From an uncultured Bacteroidia bacterium (GTDB taxonomy: Bacteria > Bacteroidota > Bacteroidia > Bacteroidales > UBA932), in contig CACWLD010000009.1 in assembly GCA_902761655.1 (NCBI GenBank), positions 24,608-88,607 on the forward strand: 64,000 nucleotides of DNA. The letters run 5' to 3'. Below the pieces are notes generated by a model that did no database searches, was not told where the DNA came from, and saw only the letters and a list, made by a program, of their open reading frames with translations. Positions within the stretch are counted from its first letter, which is position 1; every line of letters starts with the position of its first letter. This document shows, one piece after another, positions 1 through 9,706 of the stretch. The translations under genes and the position numbers were made by a program.

Positions 1-1311
1 GTAGGAGCCGTATTTCTTGTAGAACTCAATTTCAGCATCGTCATATGCAAACTCCTTGAGGGCGCTGGCGGGGGATTCCTCCGCGGCGTAGTCGTATGCG
101 TGGGTGATGTTTGCAATGGTCACCGACTTGCTGCCGTGGTCCTTGCGTATCCAGTCTGCATTGGGGAGGTTGATTCCGATAGGAGTGGAAGGATAGCTGT
201 CTCCTGCAAGGCAAACAGCGTTCACTACCTTTGCGGTGATGCCCTTTACCTCCTTCTTCTTGAAACGGGGGTCTATAGGGGCGTTGTCCTCGAACCACTG
301 GGCGTTGCCGCACAGGATTTCGGTGCGCTCGGAGGCGGCCTTGTCCTTGATGTTCACGTAGCCTTCCCAGGCGCCCTTGCGGCCAAGGGGATCGTTGTAA
401 TCCTCTACAAAGCCGTTTATGAAATCTACCGTGCCTTCAGTGTCCTTGACCCACTCTACATTGAATTCATCCCATTTGCGCAGGTCTCCTGTCTTATAAT
501 ACTCGATAAGCAGTTCAAGGGCGTGCTTCTGGATGTCGTTCTCAGCCACTGCGGCGGCCTTTTCCAACTGCTCGCAAATCTTGCTGAGAGCCTGGCCGTA
601 TATGCCGCCAACCTTCCAGGGCTTCTCAACCACCTTGCCGTTCTCCTTGACAACCTTGGTGTTGAGGCCGTATGATATGGGATGGGGGTCATCAGGTACT
701 GCAATGGAAGCGTAGTAGTCTTCCACCTCCTGGCGGGTCACGCCGTCATAGAAATTGACGCCTGACAGCTGTACTATGTCTCCGTCAGTGCTTGTGGAGC
801 GGCGCTGATCCTTTCCGGCCGATCCGTAGATGACAGGAAGAAGCAACTGGCATTTGCCACCGTCGCCCACAGATTCCATCAATGCCTGGAAATACGCCTG
901 GGAGCACTCCGGAGTGAAGCGGTCCTCTGCGTAGTGGTGATATATTCCGTTGGAGAAGAACAGCCTTTTGGCGTAGGTCTCGAACTTCCTGAAGTCCTCT
1001 GAGCTGCGGTCTCCCTTGTAATTCTCAAGGATATTCTCTACAGCGTGCCTTATGCGGAGATTGTATTCTCCGTTCTGGTCCCAGAGTATGTCCCTTCCGT
1101 ATTTTGCGGCTTCCGCCAGGTAGTATGCGTACTCTTTCTGCTGCAATGTGAGGTCTTCCCATCCGGGGACTTTATATCTCATTACCTTGAGGTCTGCGAA
1201 CTCGTCCAGCAGGTAATGGAATTCCTTGATTTCCTCTTCTGTCCTCTGCTGGCAACCAGCTATGATTGCCAAGGCTCCAAAGCTTATCATAATTCGTATT
1301 AATCTTTTCAT
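1..1311 (-). CDS. Dipeptidyl peptidase III (M49), C-terminus outside window
   Basis: This is a leftward gene cut by the window edge; 437 codons are visible. DPP III is a zinc exopeptidase that removes dipeptides from the N-terminus of short peptides. The translation begins as a lipoprotein (hydrophobic stretch ending in AIIAGC, lipobox Cys at residue 20), so it is probably tethered to a membrane outside the cytoplasm. The recognisable family block is PIGINLPNADWIRKDHGSKS, followed by a conserved run ending FYKKYGSY at the edge. In the Bacteroides thetaiotaomicron enzyme the HExxxH zinc motif lies only slightly further on, so the metal site is just outside the window and cannot be verified. 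The start ATG at 1309-1311 is 18 bases downstream of a TAnnTTTG box (1330-1337, minus strand). It is divergent from tpiA. Confidence 0.9.
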   Translation of the reverse strand, partial: MKRLIRIMISFGALAIIAGCQQRTEEEIKEFHYLLDEFADLKVMRYKVPGWEDLTLQQKEYAYYLAEAAKYGRDILWDQNGEYNLRIRHAVENILENYKGDRSSEDFRKFETYAKRLFFSNGIYHHYAEDRFTPECSQAYFQALMESVGDGGKCQLLLPVIYGSAGKDQRRSTSTDGDIVQLSGVNFYDGVTRQEVEDYYASIAVPDDPHPISYGLNTKVVKENGKVVEKPWKVGGIYGQALSKICEQLEKAAAVAENDIQKHALELLIEYYKTGDLRKWDEFNVEWVKDTEGTVDFINGFVEDYNDPLGRKGAWEGYVNIKDKAASERTEILCGNAQWFEDNAPIDPRFKKKEVKGITAKVVNAVCLAGDSYPSTPIGINLPNADWIRKDHGSKSVTIANITHAYDYAAEESPASALKEFAYDDAEIEFYKKYGSY

Positions 1312-1376
1312 ATCATTCGTTTTCTCGTACAAAAATAGTAATTTTGCGCCCGGAAAAAATTAATTCACACTATTAT
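1312..1376. promoter_or_regulatory. Overlapping divergent promoters, DPP III / tpiA
   Basis: Two Bacteroidota-type -7 boxes (TAnnTTTG) lie back to back with one base between them: 1330-1337 on the minus strand (TATTTTTG) for the peptidase and 1339-1346 on the plus strand (TAATTTTG) for tpiA. Each promoter's -33 region must fall inside the other's early transcribed region. The tpiA leader would be about 25-30 nt. Confidence 0.7.
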
Positions 1377-2129
1377 ATGAGAAAGAAAATCGTAGCCGGC
1401 AACTGGAAAATGAACACCACTTGCCAGGAAGGTATGGAACTCGCAAAGGCCGTTGTTGCAAAGGCCGGAGAGGCTCCTGCAAATGTTGGTCTTATTGTAG
1501 CTGCTCCTTTTACACATCTCTGCTGCCTCAGCGAGATCCTGGAGGGCACAAGGGTTGAACTTTCTGCACAGAACTGCGCAGACCACGCTTCCGGAGCATA
1601 TACCGGAGAGGTTTCCGTTTCAATGCTCAAGTCTGTAGGTTGCCAGTGGACCATCCTTGGTCACTCTGAGCGCCGCCAGTACTACGGCGAGACCGATGAG
1701 AAACTTGTCGTAAAGACCAAGCTCGCCCTTGAGGCAGGCCTTGGAGTTATCCTTTGCGTAGGTGAGAACCTTGACGAGAGGGAGGCAGGCAAGCATTTCG
1801 ATGTCTGCAAGACCCAGATCGAGAACGTTCTCTTCAACTTTACCGCTGAGGACCTCAAGAACATCGTCATCGCTTACGAGCCTGTATGGGCTATCGGAAC
1901 CGGCAAGACCGCTACCGCCGCCCAGGCAGAGGAAATCCACGCTTTCATCCGCAAGGTGCTTGCCGACAAGTTCGGTGCACAGGTTGCTGACGATATGACC
2001 ATCCTCTACGGCGGAAGCTGCAAGCCTTCCAACGCCGGCGAACTCTTCGCCCAGCCCGACATCGACGGCGGCCTCATCGGAGGCGCCTCCCTCAAGGCTG
2101 ACGACTTCCTCGCCATCGCCAAGGCTTAT
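1377..2129 (+). CDS. tpiA: Triosephosphate isomerase, stop codon missing
   Basis: TpiA interconverts dihydroxyacetone phosphate and glyceraldehyde 3-phosphate in glycolysis. All catalytic elements are present: AGNWKMN with the catalytic Lys near residue 11, LGHSERR with the His, YEPVWAIGTGKTA with the Glu and flexible loop 6, and the phosphate-binding YGGS and GGASLK. The ATG at 1377 is chosen because the family starts at MRKKIVAGNWK; the frame is open from an upstream TTG at 1344 but nothing supports that. The homology ends at AIAKAY (251 residues, the normal length), yet no stop follows. The frame runs on antisense through the neighbouring peptidase gene to 2939, giving a meaningless 270-residue tail. 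This is a lost stop or a base error rather than a real fusion (see findings). Confidence 0.95.
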
Positions 2130-4112
2130 TTCCTGGAGGATGGCGCCGGCGTGGAAGACTTTGTCCACGACGAATACCAGGTAGCGCACGTCAAGGCTGA
2201 TGTTGCGGCAGATTTCAGGATCGAAGGTCACGTCGCTCTGGGTGCCTTCCCATACGCGGTCAAAGTTGAGGCCTATCAGGTTGCCGTCCGCATTGATGAT
2301 GGGGCTTCCGGAATTGCCGCCGGTAGTGTGGTTGGTGGCAAGGAAGCAGACAGGCTGGTTGTCATAGAGGCCGGTGGCGTAAATGTCACGGAGCGCCTGG
2401 GGGATATTGTAATCGAAGATATCCGGATTGTCCTTCTCGATGATACCGGTAAGGGTAGACTGAGGATGGTAGTAAATGCCGTCCTGCGGCTCGTAACCCT
2501 GGACTTTGCCGTAGGCAACGCGCAGGGTGAGATTGGCGTCAGGGTAGAAGGTCTTGTTGGGCTCGAACTCTATCTGGCCCTGCATATAGTCGTGATAGAG
2601 CTCTGTGATCTGACGGTTGAGGTCAGAGCATACGGAGGCCAGCTGCTCGTTGTAATACTTCACGAATTCCCTGCGGAAGATATAGACCGGATCGTTCTCC
2701 ACGTCAGAATAGTCCCCGCGGGCGAAAGGCGAGCTGAAAAGGGCGTCAGCCCAGGCCTGCTCGCTGCCGTAGAGGGCCATCTGCTGCTCATAGTAGAGCG
2801 GACGGAACTCCTCGGGAACAATCTTCCCGTAGGCAGTCATAAGAGCCACGAAACTCTCCTTGTCAATTGGCATATAATAGTCCTTCAGGAAGTTGTCCTT
2901 TACCGCCTGGCGGTTCTCCGGCTGAGCAGAGAAATATGAGGAGGCGAACTGGGGCAGTTCCACCGCGAGGGCGGATTCGGAAGTGTACTCGCGGGCATAG
3001 TTGAAAGGCTCAAGGCGCTGATAAAGGTCTGTAAGCTTGAGAGTTATGCCCTCATAGCGGGTCCCCTTGGCCCATTTCTCAAACGCGGCCTCATAGGCCT
3101 TCTTGCTCTCAACGGTCTTCATCTTGCGGATGCCCTTCATTTCTCCCTGCCACTTCTTCCACGAATTGGAAACCGAAGCGTTCTTTGAAGAATACTGGAT
3201 GCGCACGGCCTGGCTCTGTCCCATATATTTCTTCTGGGCGTCAAGCCTGAGCGTACGCAGCCCGATCTTGGCGGGATCGGAAACCTCTGAAATGTAGCGG
3301 ACAGCGTCGGAGGTAATGTACTCCTGGGTGCTTCCTGGGAAGCCGTAGATGAAGGTGAAGTCGCCTTCCTTCACGCCTGCAAGGGATACCTTGAAATACT
3401 TTTTGGGTGTGTACGGCACGTTGTCAGGGGAGTAGGGGGCGGGATTGTTGTCCTTGTCGGCATAAATCCTGAAGATGGAGAAGTCTCCGGTGTGGCGGGG
3501 CCACATCCAGTTGTCAGTGTCGCCTCCGAACTTGCCAATGGAGGAAGGCGGAGCGCCAACGAAGCGGATGTCCGTGAATACCCTGTAGACAAATAGGAAG
3601 TACTGGTTGCCATAATACAGGGCCTCTACCGAAGCGCTGAGCCCCTTGCCGCCCGCAGTGGCTTGTTTCACAAGCTCGGCTGCGGCAAGCTGCTTGTCTT
3701 CGGCCGCCAGCATCACGGATGTGACGTCCTCCATCCTGTCAAGGAAACTTACCGAAAGGCCGGGATTGGGGAGTTCCTGGTCTCGCGTGAGCGCCCAGAA
3801 ACCGTCCTTGAGGTAATCGTGCTCCACGCTGCTGTGGCGCTGGATATAGCTGTATCCGCAGTGGTGGTTGGTGAAAAGAAGCCCTTCCTTGGAAACGACC
3901 TCTCCGGTGCATCCGCCGCCGAACAGCACCACGGCATCCTTGAGCGATGCCTGGTTGACGCTGTAGATGTCCTCAGCGTCAAGCTTGAAGCCCTTGGCCT
4001 GCATATCGGCTATTCTTTGGGAAATGAGGGAAGGCAGCCACATACCTTCGTCGGCGAGAGCCGGGAATGCGCAAAGCAGCGCTCCCGCCAGTATGGAAAG
4101 GATTCTTTTCAT
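2124..4112 (-). CDS. Secreted S46 dipeptidyl peptidase, DPP11-type, stop codon missing
   Basis: S46 enzymes are periplasmic serine exopeptidases that release dipeptides. The N-terminus has a signal peptide (ending ALA, then DEGMWLPSL, the usual mature start). Catalytic elements are TNHHCG (His83/84), the Asp-containing GDTDNWMWPRHTGDF segment (198-212) and GGNSGSP with Ser601. Arg619 in LNFDR, 18 residues after the serine, corresponds to the Arg that gives Porphyromonas DPP11 its Asp/Glu preference at P1, so an acidic P1 specificity is inferred. The protein reaches the normal family end (about 64 residues after the serine, ILQEI) but has no stop there. The frame continues antisense through tpiA to 1620. 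It is third in the operon recA-trpS-DPP11, starting 3 bases after the trpS stop. Confidence 0.93.
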
Positions 4113-4115
4113 ATT

Positions 4116-5258
4116 CTATTTGCTGTATTTCTGGGACTGTTCGGCAATAAGCTGGTCAAGTACTCCGGGGTCGAAGTAATTGATTTTCATTGCCCTCTTG
4201 ACATCTGCAAGGGTTTCGGCCGCGGCGGCGCGGGCAATCTCGGAGCCTTTGCGGAGCACCTCGTATACATACGGGATGTTCTGCTCAAGAGCGTGGCGGC
4301 GCTGGCGGATTGGTTCAAGGGTGTCGTTGAGGACTTCGTTCAGGAACTTCTTTATCATCATATCCCCGAGGCCTCCGGCACGGTACTGGTCCTTGACCTC
4401 GTCAAGGGAGTTGAAGGTGAATGAGACCTTCTTGCCAATGAAGCAGTCGCGGAACTTCTCGAAATGTTCAGGCTTGCAGAAGGCGTCAAGGTATGTGAAC
4501 ACGGTGTTGCCCTCTACGTGGCCGGGGTCGGAAACCTGAAGGTGCAGCGGGTCAGTGTACATTCCCTTGACCTTGTTCCAAACCTCCTCCGCCGGGTCTG
4601 ACAGATAGATGCAGTTGCCAAGGGACTTGCTCATCTTGGCCTTGCCGTCAGTTCCGGGCAGACGCATACAGGCGGCATTGTCCGGGAGCATTATCTCAGG
4701 CTCCACCAGGGTCTCTCCATAGGTGGAGTTGAATTTGCGGACAATCTCGCGTGTCTGTTCCAGCATTGGCTCCTGGTCCTCTCCCACGGGCACCACGGTG
4801 GCCTTGAAGGCGGTGATGTCCGAAGCCTGGCTGATAGGGTAGCAGAAGAAGCCTACGGGTATGCCGGCCTTGTTGTCAGTATTGTCGTCGCTGAAACCGC
4901 GAAGCTGCATCTCCTGCTTTACGGTTGGGTTGCGCTGGAGCCTCTGGACGGTTACCAGGTTCTGGTAGAAGAAGGTAAGTTCCGTAAGCTCGCTGACCTG
5001 GCTCTGGATGAACAGGATGCTCTTTTCAGGGTCCAGGCCTGCGGACATATAGTCCATAGCCACTTCCAGGATGTTCTGGCGGACCTTTTCAGGGTTGTCC
5101 GCATTGTCCGTGAGAGCCTGGGCGTCGGCTATCATTATGAATATCTTGTCATATTCCCCGCTGTTCTGCAATTCTACGCGGCGGCGCAGGGATCCTACGT
5201 AGTGTCCAATGTGAAGGCGACCGGTTGGACGGTCGCCTGTGAGGATAATCTTTTCCAT
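4116..5258 (-). CDS. trpS: Tryptophanyl-tRNA synthetase
   Basis: This class I aminoacyl-tRNA synthetase charges tRNA-Trp. The HIGH signature is intact as LHIGHYVGS (HIGH at residues 16-19) and the second signature is a perfect KMSKS (208-212, in AKMSKSLGN). TrpS family landmarks [10 protein letters not shown] and PVGEDQ are present. Its 380 residues are somewhat longer than the roughly 330 of compact bacterial TrpS and include a longer C-terminal helical part. It starts 2 bases after the recA stop and ends 3 bases before the peptidase start, so it is almost certainly cotranscribed with both. No T-box or leader is visible because there is no spacer. Confidence 0.97.
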   Translation of the reverse strand: MEKIILTGDRPTGRLHIGHYVGSLRRRVELQNSGEYDKIFIMIADAQALTDNADNPEKVRQNILEVAMDYMSAGLDPEKSILFIQSQVSELTELTFFYQNLVTVQRLQRNPTVKQEMQLRGFSDDNTDNKAGIPVGFFCYPISQASDITAFKATVVPVGEDQEPMLEQTREIVRKFNSTYGETLVEPEIMLPDNAACMRLPGTDGKAKMSKSLGNCIYLSDPAEEVWNKVKGMYTDPLHLQVSDPGHVEGNTVFTYLDAFCKPEHFEKFRDCFIGKKVSFTFNSLDEVKDQYRAGGLGDMMIKKFLNEVLNDTLEPIRQRRHALEQNIPYVYEVLRKGSEIARAAAAETLADVKRAMKINYFDPGVLDQLIAEQSQKYSK

Positions 5259-5260
5259 AA

Positions 5261-6289
5261 TCAGTCGTTTACGTTGGCAAGGGCCTCGCGGATCTTGGCC
5301 TCGATCTCGTCACAGAGCTCGGGGTTGTCCTTGAGCAGCTGCTTCACGGCCTCGCGGCCCTGGGCTATCTTCTGGTCATTGTAGCTGAACCAGGAACCTG
5401 ACTTGTGGATTATGTCGAACTCCACGCCAAGGTCCACGATCTCTCCTACGTGCGAGATGCCTTCGCCGAATACGATGTCAAATTCCGCCTTCTTGAAAGG
5501 AGGGGCCATCTTGTTCTTTACCACCTTTACGCGGGTGCGGTTGCCGGTGGCCTCGTCTCCGTCCTTGAGCTGGGTGGTGCGCCTTACGTCAATGCGCACG
5601 GATGCATAGAACTTGAGGGCGTTGCCTCCGGTGGTGGTTTCAGGGTTGCCGAACATTATGCCGATCTTCTCCCTGAGCTGGTTGATGAAGATGCAGCAGG
5701 TATTGGTCTTTGCAATGTTTGCGGTGAGCTTGCGGAGGGCCTGGCTCATAAGGCGGGCCTGCAGTCCCACTTTGTTGTCTCCCATTTCTCCCTCGATCTC
5801 CGCCTTTGGAGTAAGGGCGGCCACGGAGTCTATGACAATTATGTCGATGGCGCCGGAGCGGATGAGGTTGTCCGCGATTTCAAGGGCCTGCTCGCCGTTG
5901 TCCGGCTGAGATATGAGCAGGGTTTCAAGGTTTACGCCAAGGGCTTTGGCGTAGGTCCTGTCAAATGCGTGCTCAGCATCAATCATAGCGGCTATGCCGC
6001 CCTGTTTCTGAGCCTGGGCAATAGCGTGTATTGCCAGCGTGGTCTTTCCGCTGGATTCCGGACCATAGATCTCAATGATCCTGCCGCGCGGATAGCCTCC
6101 AATTCCAAGTGCGTGGTCAAGCGCTACGGAACCGCTTGGAATGACCTGTACGTCCCATTGTGGCTGATCTCCCAACTTCATGATCGTACCTTTCCCATAA
6201 TCTTTCTCAATCTTGTCGATCGTGGCCTGCAGGGCCTTTAGCTTTGCGGCGTTCATCTCTGCAGCCTTTGCTTCAACTTCTTTAGCCAT
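5261..6289 (-). CDS. recA: Recombinase A
   Basis: RecA polymerises on single-stranded DNA, catalyses strand exchange and activates the SOS response. The Walker A motif is GPESSGKT (residues 76-83), the Walker B region is [12 protein letters not shown], and the DNA-binding L2 region includes the family signature [14 protein letters not shown]. At 342 residues it has the usual length, and the C-terminal tail is acidic as expected. The ATG at 6289 follows a TAnnTTTG box at 6317-6324 (minus strand). I see no obvious SOS operator in the 65-base spacer to rlmN. It heads the operon recA-trpS-DPP11. Confidence 0.98.
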   Translation of the reverse strand: MAKEVEAKAAEMNAAKLKALQATIDKIEKDYGKGTIMKLGDQPQWDVQVIPSGSVALDHALGIGGYPRGRIIEIYGPESSGKTTLAIHAIAQAQKQGGIAAMIDAEHAFDRTYAKALGVNLETLLISQPDNGEQALEIADNLIRSGAIDIIVIDSVAALTPKAEIEGEMGDNKVGLQARLMSQALRKLTANIAKTNTCCIFINQLREKIGIMFGNPETTTGGNALKFYASVRIDVRRTTQLKDGDEATGNRTRVKVVKNKMAPPFKKAEFDIVFGEGISHVGEIVDLGVEFDIIHKSGSWFSYNDQKIAQGREAVKQLLKDNPELCDEIEAKIREALANVND

Positions 6290-6354
6290 AATGTCTGTTT
6301 TTAAATGTTATCTTAACAAAGATAGTATTTTTCACTAATTTTGCCGTGTATTTT
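6290..6354. promoter_or_regulatory. Divergent promoters recA / rlmN
   Basis: The minus-strand -7 box is TATCTTTG (complement of 6317-6324) for recA, and the plus-strand -7 box is TAATTTTG (6336-6343) for rlmN. The boxes are 11 bases apart and point outward, so the two polymerase footprints overlap. The rlmN ATG lies only 11 bases after its -7 box, implying a leader of a few nucleotides. Confidence 0.65.
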
Positions 6355-7368
6355 ATGAAAGATATTTTACTGGGAAAAAGCCCTTCTGAACTGAAGGAAA
6401 CGGTGCTCCGTCTGGGGCTCCCCGCATTCACTGCAAAACAGCTTGCCAACTGGCTTTACGTCAGGCGGGAATTCAACTTTGCCAATATGACCGACATATC
6501 CAAGGCCGGTAGGGAACTGCTTGAGAAAGAGTGCGATACGGGGCTCGTGCGCCCTATTGGGCACCAGACTTCGGCCGACGGCACGCGCAAGTACCTCTTC
6601 CCCGTGGAAGAGGGAGCGGTGGAGGCCGTGGTCATCCCTGACGGGGAGCGCCGCACGCTGTGCGTGTCGTCCCAGGCAGGGTGCAAGATGGGCTGCGCCT
6701 TCTGTATGACCGGGCGCCAGGGCTTCCACGGCAACCTGACCGCGGCGCAGATCCTCAGCCAGTTCCTGGCAATCGAGGAAAGCGCCGCCCTCACCAACGC
6801 CGTCTTTATGGGAATGGGGGAGCCTCTGGACAACTACGTCAATGTGACCAAAGCCATCGAAGTGCTTACGGCGCCCTGGGGCTTTGCCTGGAGCCCCAAG
6901 CGCGTGACGCTTTCGACCATAGGGGTTCTGCCAAGGCTGAAGCAGTATCTTGACGACAGCAAGTGCCATCTGGCGGTCAGCCTGCACAACCCTTTCCCTG
7001 AGGAAAGGCTGCAGATGATGCCCGCCCAGAAAGCCTGGCCGCTGGAAGACGTTATTGCGCTCCTGCGCAAATACGACTTCACCGGCCAGAGGCGTGTCAG
7101 CTTCGAATACACTATGTTCAGCGGCTTCAATGACACCAAGCGCCACGCGGACGCCCTCACACGCCTCCTTTCGGGCCTTGAGTGCAGGGTCAACCTTATA
7201 CGTTTCCACAAGATTCCTGACTTCCCGTACGTAAGTTCTCCGGACGGCGTGATGGAGGCTTTCCGTGACCGCCTCAACGCCCACGGCGTCACCTGTACCA
7301 TCCGCGCTTCCCGCGGAGAGGACATCTTTGCCGCCTGCGGCCTTCTTGCAGGCCAGCATAACAACTAG
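6355..7368 (+). CDS. rlmN: Dual-specificity rRNA/tRNA adenine-C2 methyltransferase RlmN
   Basis: RlmN is a radical-SAM enzyme that methylates C2 of A2503 in 23S rRNA and of A37 in some tRNAs. The [4Fe-4S]-binding cluster is CKMGCAFC (Cys110, 114, 117 from this start). The family signatures GMGEPLDNY and LAVSLHNPF and the C-terminal CTIRASRGEDIFAACG, which carries the methyl-accepting Cys, are all present. Length is 337 residues. The ATG at 6355 is preferred over the GTG at 6346 because the promoter's -7 box ends at 6343, so transcription should start at about 6348-6350, after the GTG. The stop TAG interlocks with the stop of the convergent gene in a shared CTAG. Confidence 0.96.
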   Translation: MKDILLGKSPSELKETVLRLGLPAFTAKQLANWLYVRREFNFANMTDISKAGRELLEKECDTGLVRPIGHQTSADGTRKYLFPVEEGAVEAVVIPDGERRTLCVSSQAGCKMGCAFCMTGRQGFHGNLTAAQILSQFLAIEESAALTNAVFMGMGEPLDNYVNVTKAIEVLTAPWGFAWSPKRVTLSTIGVLPRLKQYLDDSKCHLAVSLHNPFPEERLQMMPAQKAWPLEDVIALLRKYDFTGQRRVSFEYTMFSGFNDTKRHADALTRLLSGLECRVNLIRFHKIPDFPYVSSPDGVMEAFRDRLNAHGVTCTIRASRGEDIFAACGLLAGQHNN

Positions 7369-8714
7369 ATAAGTAACAGGGTCCTTAGCATCCCAACCTT
7401 GGCCCAGCGCATAGGAATGGAGGGCGCTTTCTTTGCTCCAGTATTCTCCGAAGGGGTGGAGGCTTCCACATAAGCGTCTATTCCCATAGCCTTGAGGTTC
7501 CTCACGAATGCGTCCTCGAATTCGTGTTCCACAATCTTCCTTGAGAAATTGAGGTTCAGCCTGTTGCCGTAGCTGACACAGGCGCAGGCGCCCGATTTCT
7601 GCTGTGGACGGCCCAGGATGAAGTCTATGTCACGCACGTGCCCGCGCAATGTCTCCGGTATGGATATTTCTCCAAGGTTTGACAGTGTCTGGGAGCAGTA
7701 GTTCTCTCCCTTGTGGGCGTTTATGAAATTGATTGCCAGCTTCTTGATGAACAAGGGGATGCTGCGGATAGCCAGATTGTCCTCCAGGGCTACATTTGCC
7801 GCCACGCGCGTGGTGAGTCGGTGAGGGTTCACGAACAGGCGCTTCTGCAGTTTCACTTCCTGCAGAATGTCACCGAATGGCAGGTTCCCGTTCCTGACGT
7901 CTATTCCAAGATGTACGTAAGAAGAGAAATTGCGCAGGGTGCGGCTGCCGAACATCGGCCTGAGATTTACCGGAACCTCCACCTTGAGGAATGGGCTGTC
8001 TCCAAGTACGGGCTTGCGCGAGCGGACTTCCTGCAGGGAGAGGAGCATTACGGCCGTTACCAGTTCCGTAACGGTGCATCCGTTTTCCTTTGCCAGTTCC
8101 TGCATCCCGTCAAGCGGCAGGCTCACTTTTACGTCGTGGAGTATGCCGGCGCTCTCTTCGGTGCCGTGCAGGTGGTAGGCCCTGGTCTCCTTGTCAAGGG
8201 AGCCCTTCGTCCTGGAAAACCGGTCGAAACTGTCTTCCATCTCCTCTTTGAGAGGCTCTTCTTCAAGGTCAAGGACCCATTTCCCGGCGGGAACTTCAAC
8301 TCCGTAGCGCAGGCGGATGTATTCTGCGGTGAGGCTCATTATGAAAGTCATCGCACCTGTTCCGTCCGTAAGCGCGTGGAAGAAATCCAGGACGATGCGG
8401 TTTCCGTCACATCCGGCCTTGAACAGGTAACCCCCGTTCTTCTTGAAATTGAAAGGGCGCATTGCAAATGGCGGCGTCACCACCGGATCGTTCTCCAGCC
8501 GGCGGAGAAACCACCAGAAGAACCCCTTGTCCAATGTGTACCGGAATCCCGGGAAGCGTTTCATACAGTTTTTCAGGGCTGTCCCCAGCAAGTCTTGGGA
8601 GACTTCCTCGTCAAGGGTGACCGCCATACGGAAAATGGTTGCGTACTTGCGGGTCCTGCAAGAAGGATATATTATAGATGCGTTGTCCAGTCTTGTCCAA
8701 GCGGGTGTTTTCAT
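7365..8714 (-). CDS. Condensation-domain / alcohol-acetyltransferase-like protein
   Basis: The protein resembles the chloramphenicol acetyltransferase-like superfamily that includes alcohol acetyltransferases and peptide-synthetase condensation domains. The catalytic signature HxxxDG is present as FFHALTDGTG, about 120-130 residues in. The N-terminus (WTRLDNASIIYPS) matches free-standing members of this family known from Clostridia and Bacteroidales. These are usually annotated as hypothetical; substrates are unknown, and ester or amide bond formation is only inferred. No signal peptide is seen, so it is probably cytoplasmic. The ATG at 8714 is chosen over an in-frame start at 8741 because a -7 box (TACCTTTG, complement of 8739-8746) overlaps the latter. 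Its TAG overlaps the rlmN TAG in a palindromic CTAG. Confidence 0.7.
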   Translation of the reverse strand: MKTPAWTRLDNASIIYPSCRTRKYATIFRMAVTLDEEVSQDLLGTALKNCMKRFPGFRYTLDKGFFWWFLRRLENDPVVTPPFAMRPFNFKKNGGYLFKAGCDGNRIVLDFFHALTDGTGAMTFIMSLTAEYIRLRYGVEVPAGKWVLDLEEEPLKEEMEDSFDRFSRTKGSLDKETRAYHLHGTEESAGILHDVKVSLPLDGMQELAKENGCTVTELVTAVMLLSLQEVRSRKPVLGDSPFLKVEVPVNLRPMFGSRTLRNFSSYVHLGIDVRNGNLPFGDILQEVKLQKRLFVNPHRLTTRVAANVALEDNLAIRSIPLFIKKLAINFINAHKGENYCSQTLSNLGEISIPETLRGHVRDIDFILGRPQQKSGACACVSYGNRLNLNFSRKIVEHEFEDAFVRNLKAMGIDAYVEASTPSENTGAKKAPSIPMRWAKVGMLRTLLLI

Positions 8715-8738
8715 AACATTAAGTCCTTTTTTCTGAAG

Positions 8739-8888
8739 CAAAGGTATGTCCTATCCTCATTCTGGTAAAACATTGGCCACGAACGTTTGTTTTTTGTGAT
8801 ATAAACCTTATTTTTGTGACGAAACAGTTATTTTTATTGACGAAAAAAGACTGACCTTGTTTTCGTCACATCAAAATTTGTGACAGAT
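8739..8888. promoter_or_regulatory. Divergent promoter region with LytTR-type direct repeats
   Basis: A minus-strand -7 box lies at 8739-8746 and a plus-strand -7 box (TATTTTTG) at 8809-8816. Around and after the plus box are repeated short words: tttttgtga at 8791 and 8811 (20 bp apart), gtgacgaaa at 8816 and ttgacgaaa at 8837 (21 bp apart), an inverted tttcgtcac at 8861-8869 and a further tttgtgac at 8877. Spacing of two helical turns suits a LytTR dimer, so this is a candidate autoregulatory operator for the regulator encoded just downstream. Confidence 0.5.
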
Positions 8889-9704
8889 ATGAACTCGTAC
8901 CCCAAGGCGCTGAATGGGTTTTCGCCCCATTTGTTTTATGTTTTCGGCCTGCCGGCATTCTTCCTCCTGAGCGTGCTCCTGTATGAGCCGTCGCACCTGG
9001 TTTCCCTTATGCATACAGGGGAGACTCCCGGGGTGCAGCTATTCTCATTCAACATATCAATTGTGACGGCCATCATATTTGTGGTAATGCTCCTTAGCAG
9101 GCTCCTTTTCTTCCTTTTGCGTAAGAAACTTGATATGACCCTTGGCTGGTTTGCAATGTGGTGCGTAATGGAAACTGTCCTGATTTCCAGTTTCGTTGCC
9201 TTGTACCTGACATTGATGGATAAAGGCACAGACAGTTTCTTCCTTTTCCTTGGGCGCACCCTTTCTGCACTTGGCTCCGTTTTAATCATTCCTTATTTGA
9301 TCCTCACGCTTGCCTTTGCATTGGCGCAGGCCCGCAATTCTTCTGCTGCCGAGCCTGAAAGCCGCCTGAAGTTCTATGACAGCAGGCACCAGCTCAAGTT
9401 CATCACCTCCGCACAGTCCCTTATGTATCTGGAGGCCAATGAGAACTATGTGATCATTCATTTTGACGAGAACGGAGAGGAGAAGAAATACCAGCTCCGC
9501 AATACCCTCAAGAGCGTTGAACCTTTATGCGAGAAGGCCGGCTTTGTCCGTACCCACAGGGGATTCATAGTTAATCCGGCGCACGTAAGGCTCATCCGCA
9601 AGGAGCCGGGCGGCTTTTTCTTTGCCGATATCGGCACTGACCGCCCTCAGGGCATACCCGTTTCAAAAAAGTATTATGACAACCTGACAGCATCTCTTCT
9701 ATAA
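8889..9704 (+). CDS. Membrane-anchored LytTR-type transcriptional regulator
   Basis: The N-terminal half (about residues 10-150) has four hydrophobic segments, and the C-terminal half (about 165-270) is a LytTR DNA-binding domain with landmarks YLEANENYVIIHF, RNTLKSVEPL and FVRTHRGFIVNPAHV. It has no receiver domain, so it is a one-component membrane regulator of the 4TM-LytTR type rather than a classical response regulator. ATG 8889 is preferred to GTG 8880, though both are possible. The gene ends 2 bases before the patatin gene and should be in the same transcript as patatin-recX-mtgA. The signal it senses is unknown; envelope state is a reasonable guess from the neighbours. Confidence 0.82.
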   Translation: MNSYPKALNGFSPHLFYVFGLPAFFLLSVLLYEPSHLVSLMHTGETPGVQLFSFNISIVTAIIFVVMLLSRLLFFLLRKKLDMTLGWFAMWCVMETVLISSFVALYLTLMDKGTDSFFLFLGRTLSALGSVLIIPYLILTLAFALAQARNSSAAEPESRLKFYDSRHQLKFITSAQSLMYLEANENYVIIHFDENGEEKKYQLRNTLKSVEPLCEKAGFVRTHRGFIVNPAHVRLIRKEPGGFFFADIGTDRPQGIPVSKKYYDNLTASLL

Positions 9705-9706
9705 TT

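Noticed and set aside
1344-2939. A 531-residue tpiA fusion protein
   Set aside because: The last 280 residues are the antisense of the DPP11 gene and resemble no family; the fusion results only from the missing stop.
6367-7359. 330-residue minus-strand open frame across rlmN
   Set aside because: Antisense shadow; all catalytic motifs belong to rlmN on the plus strand.
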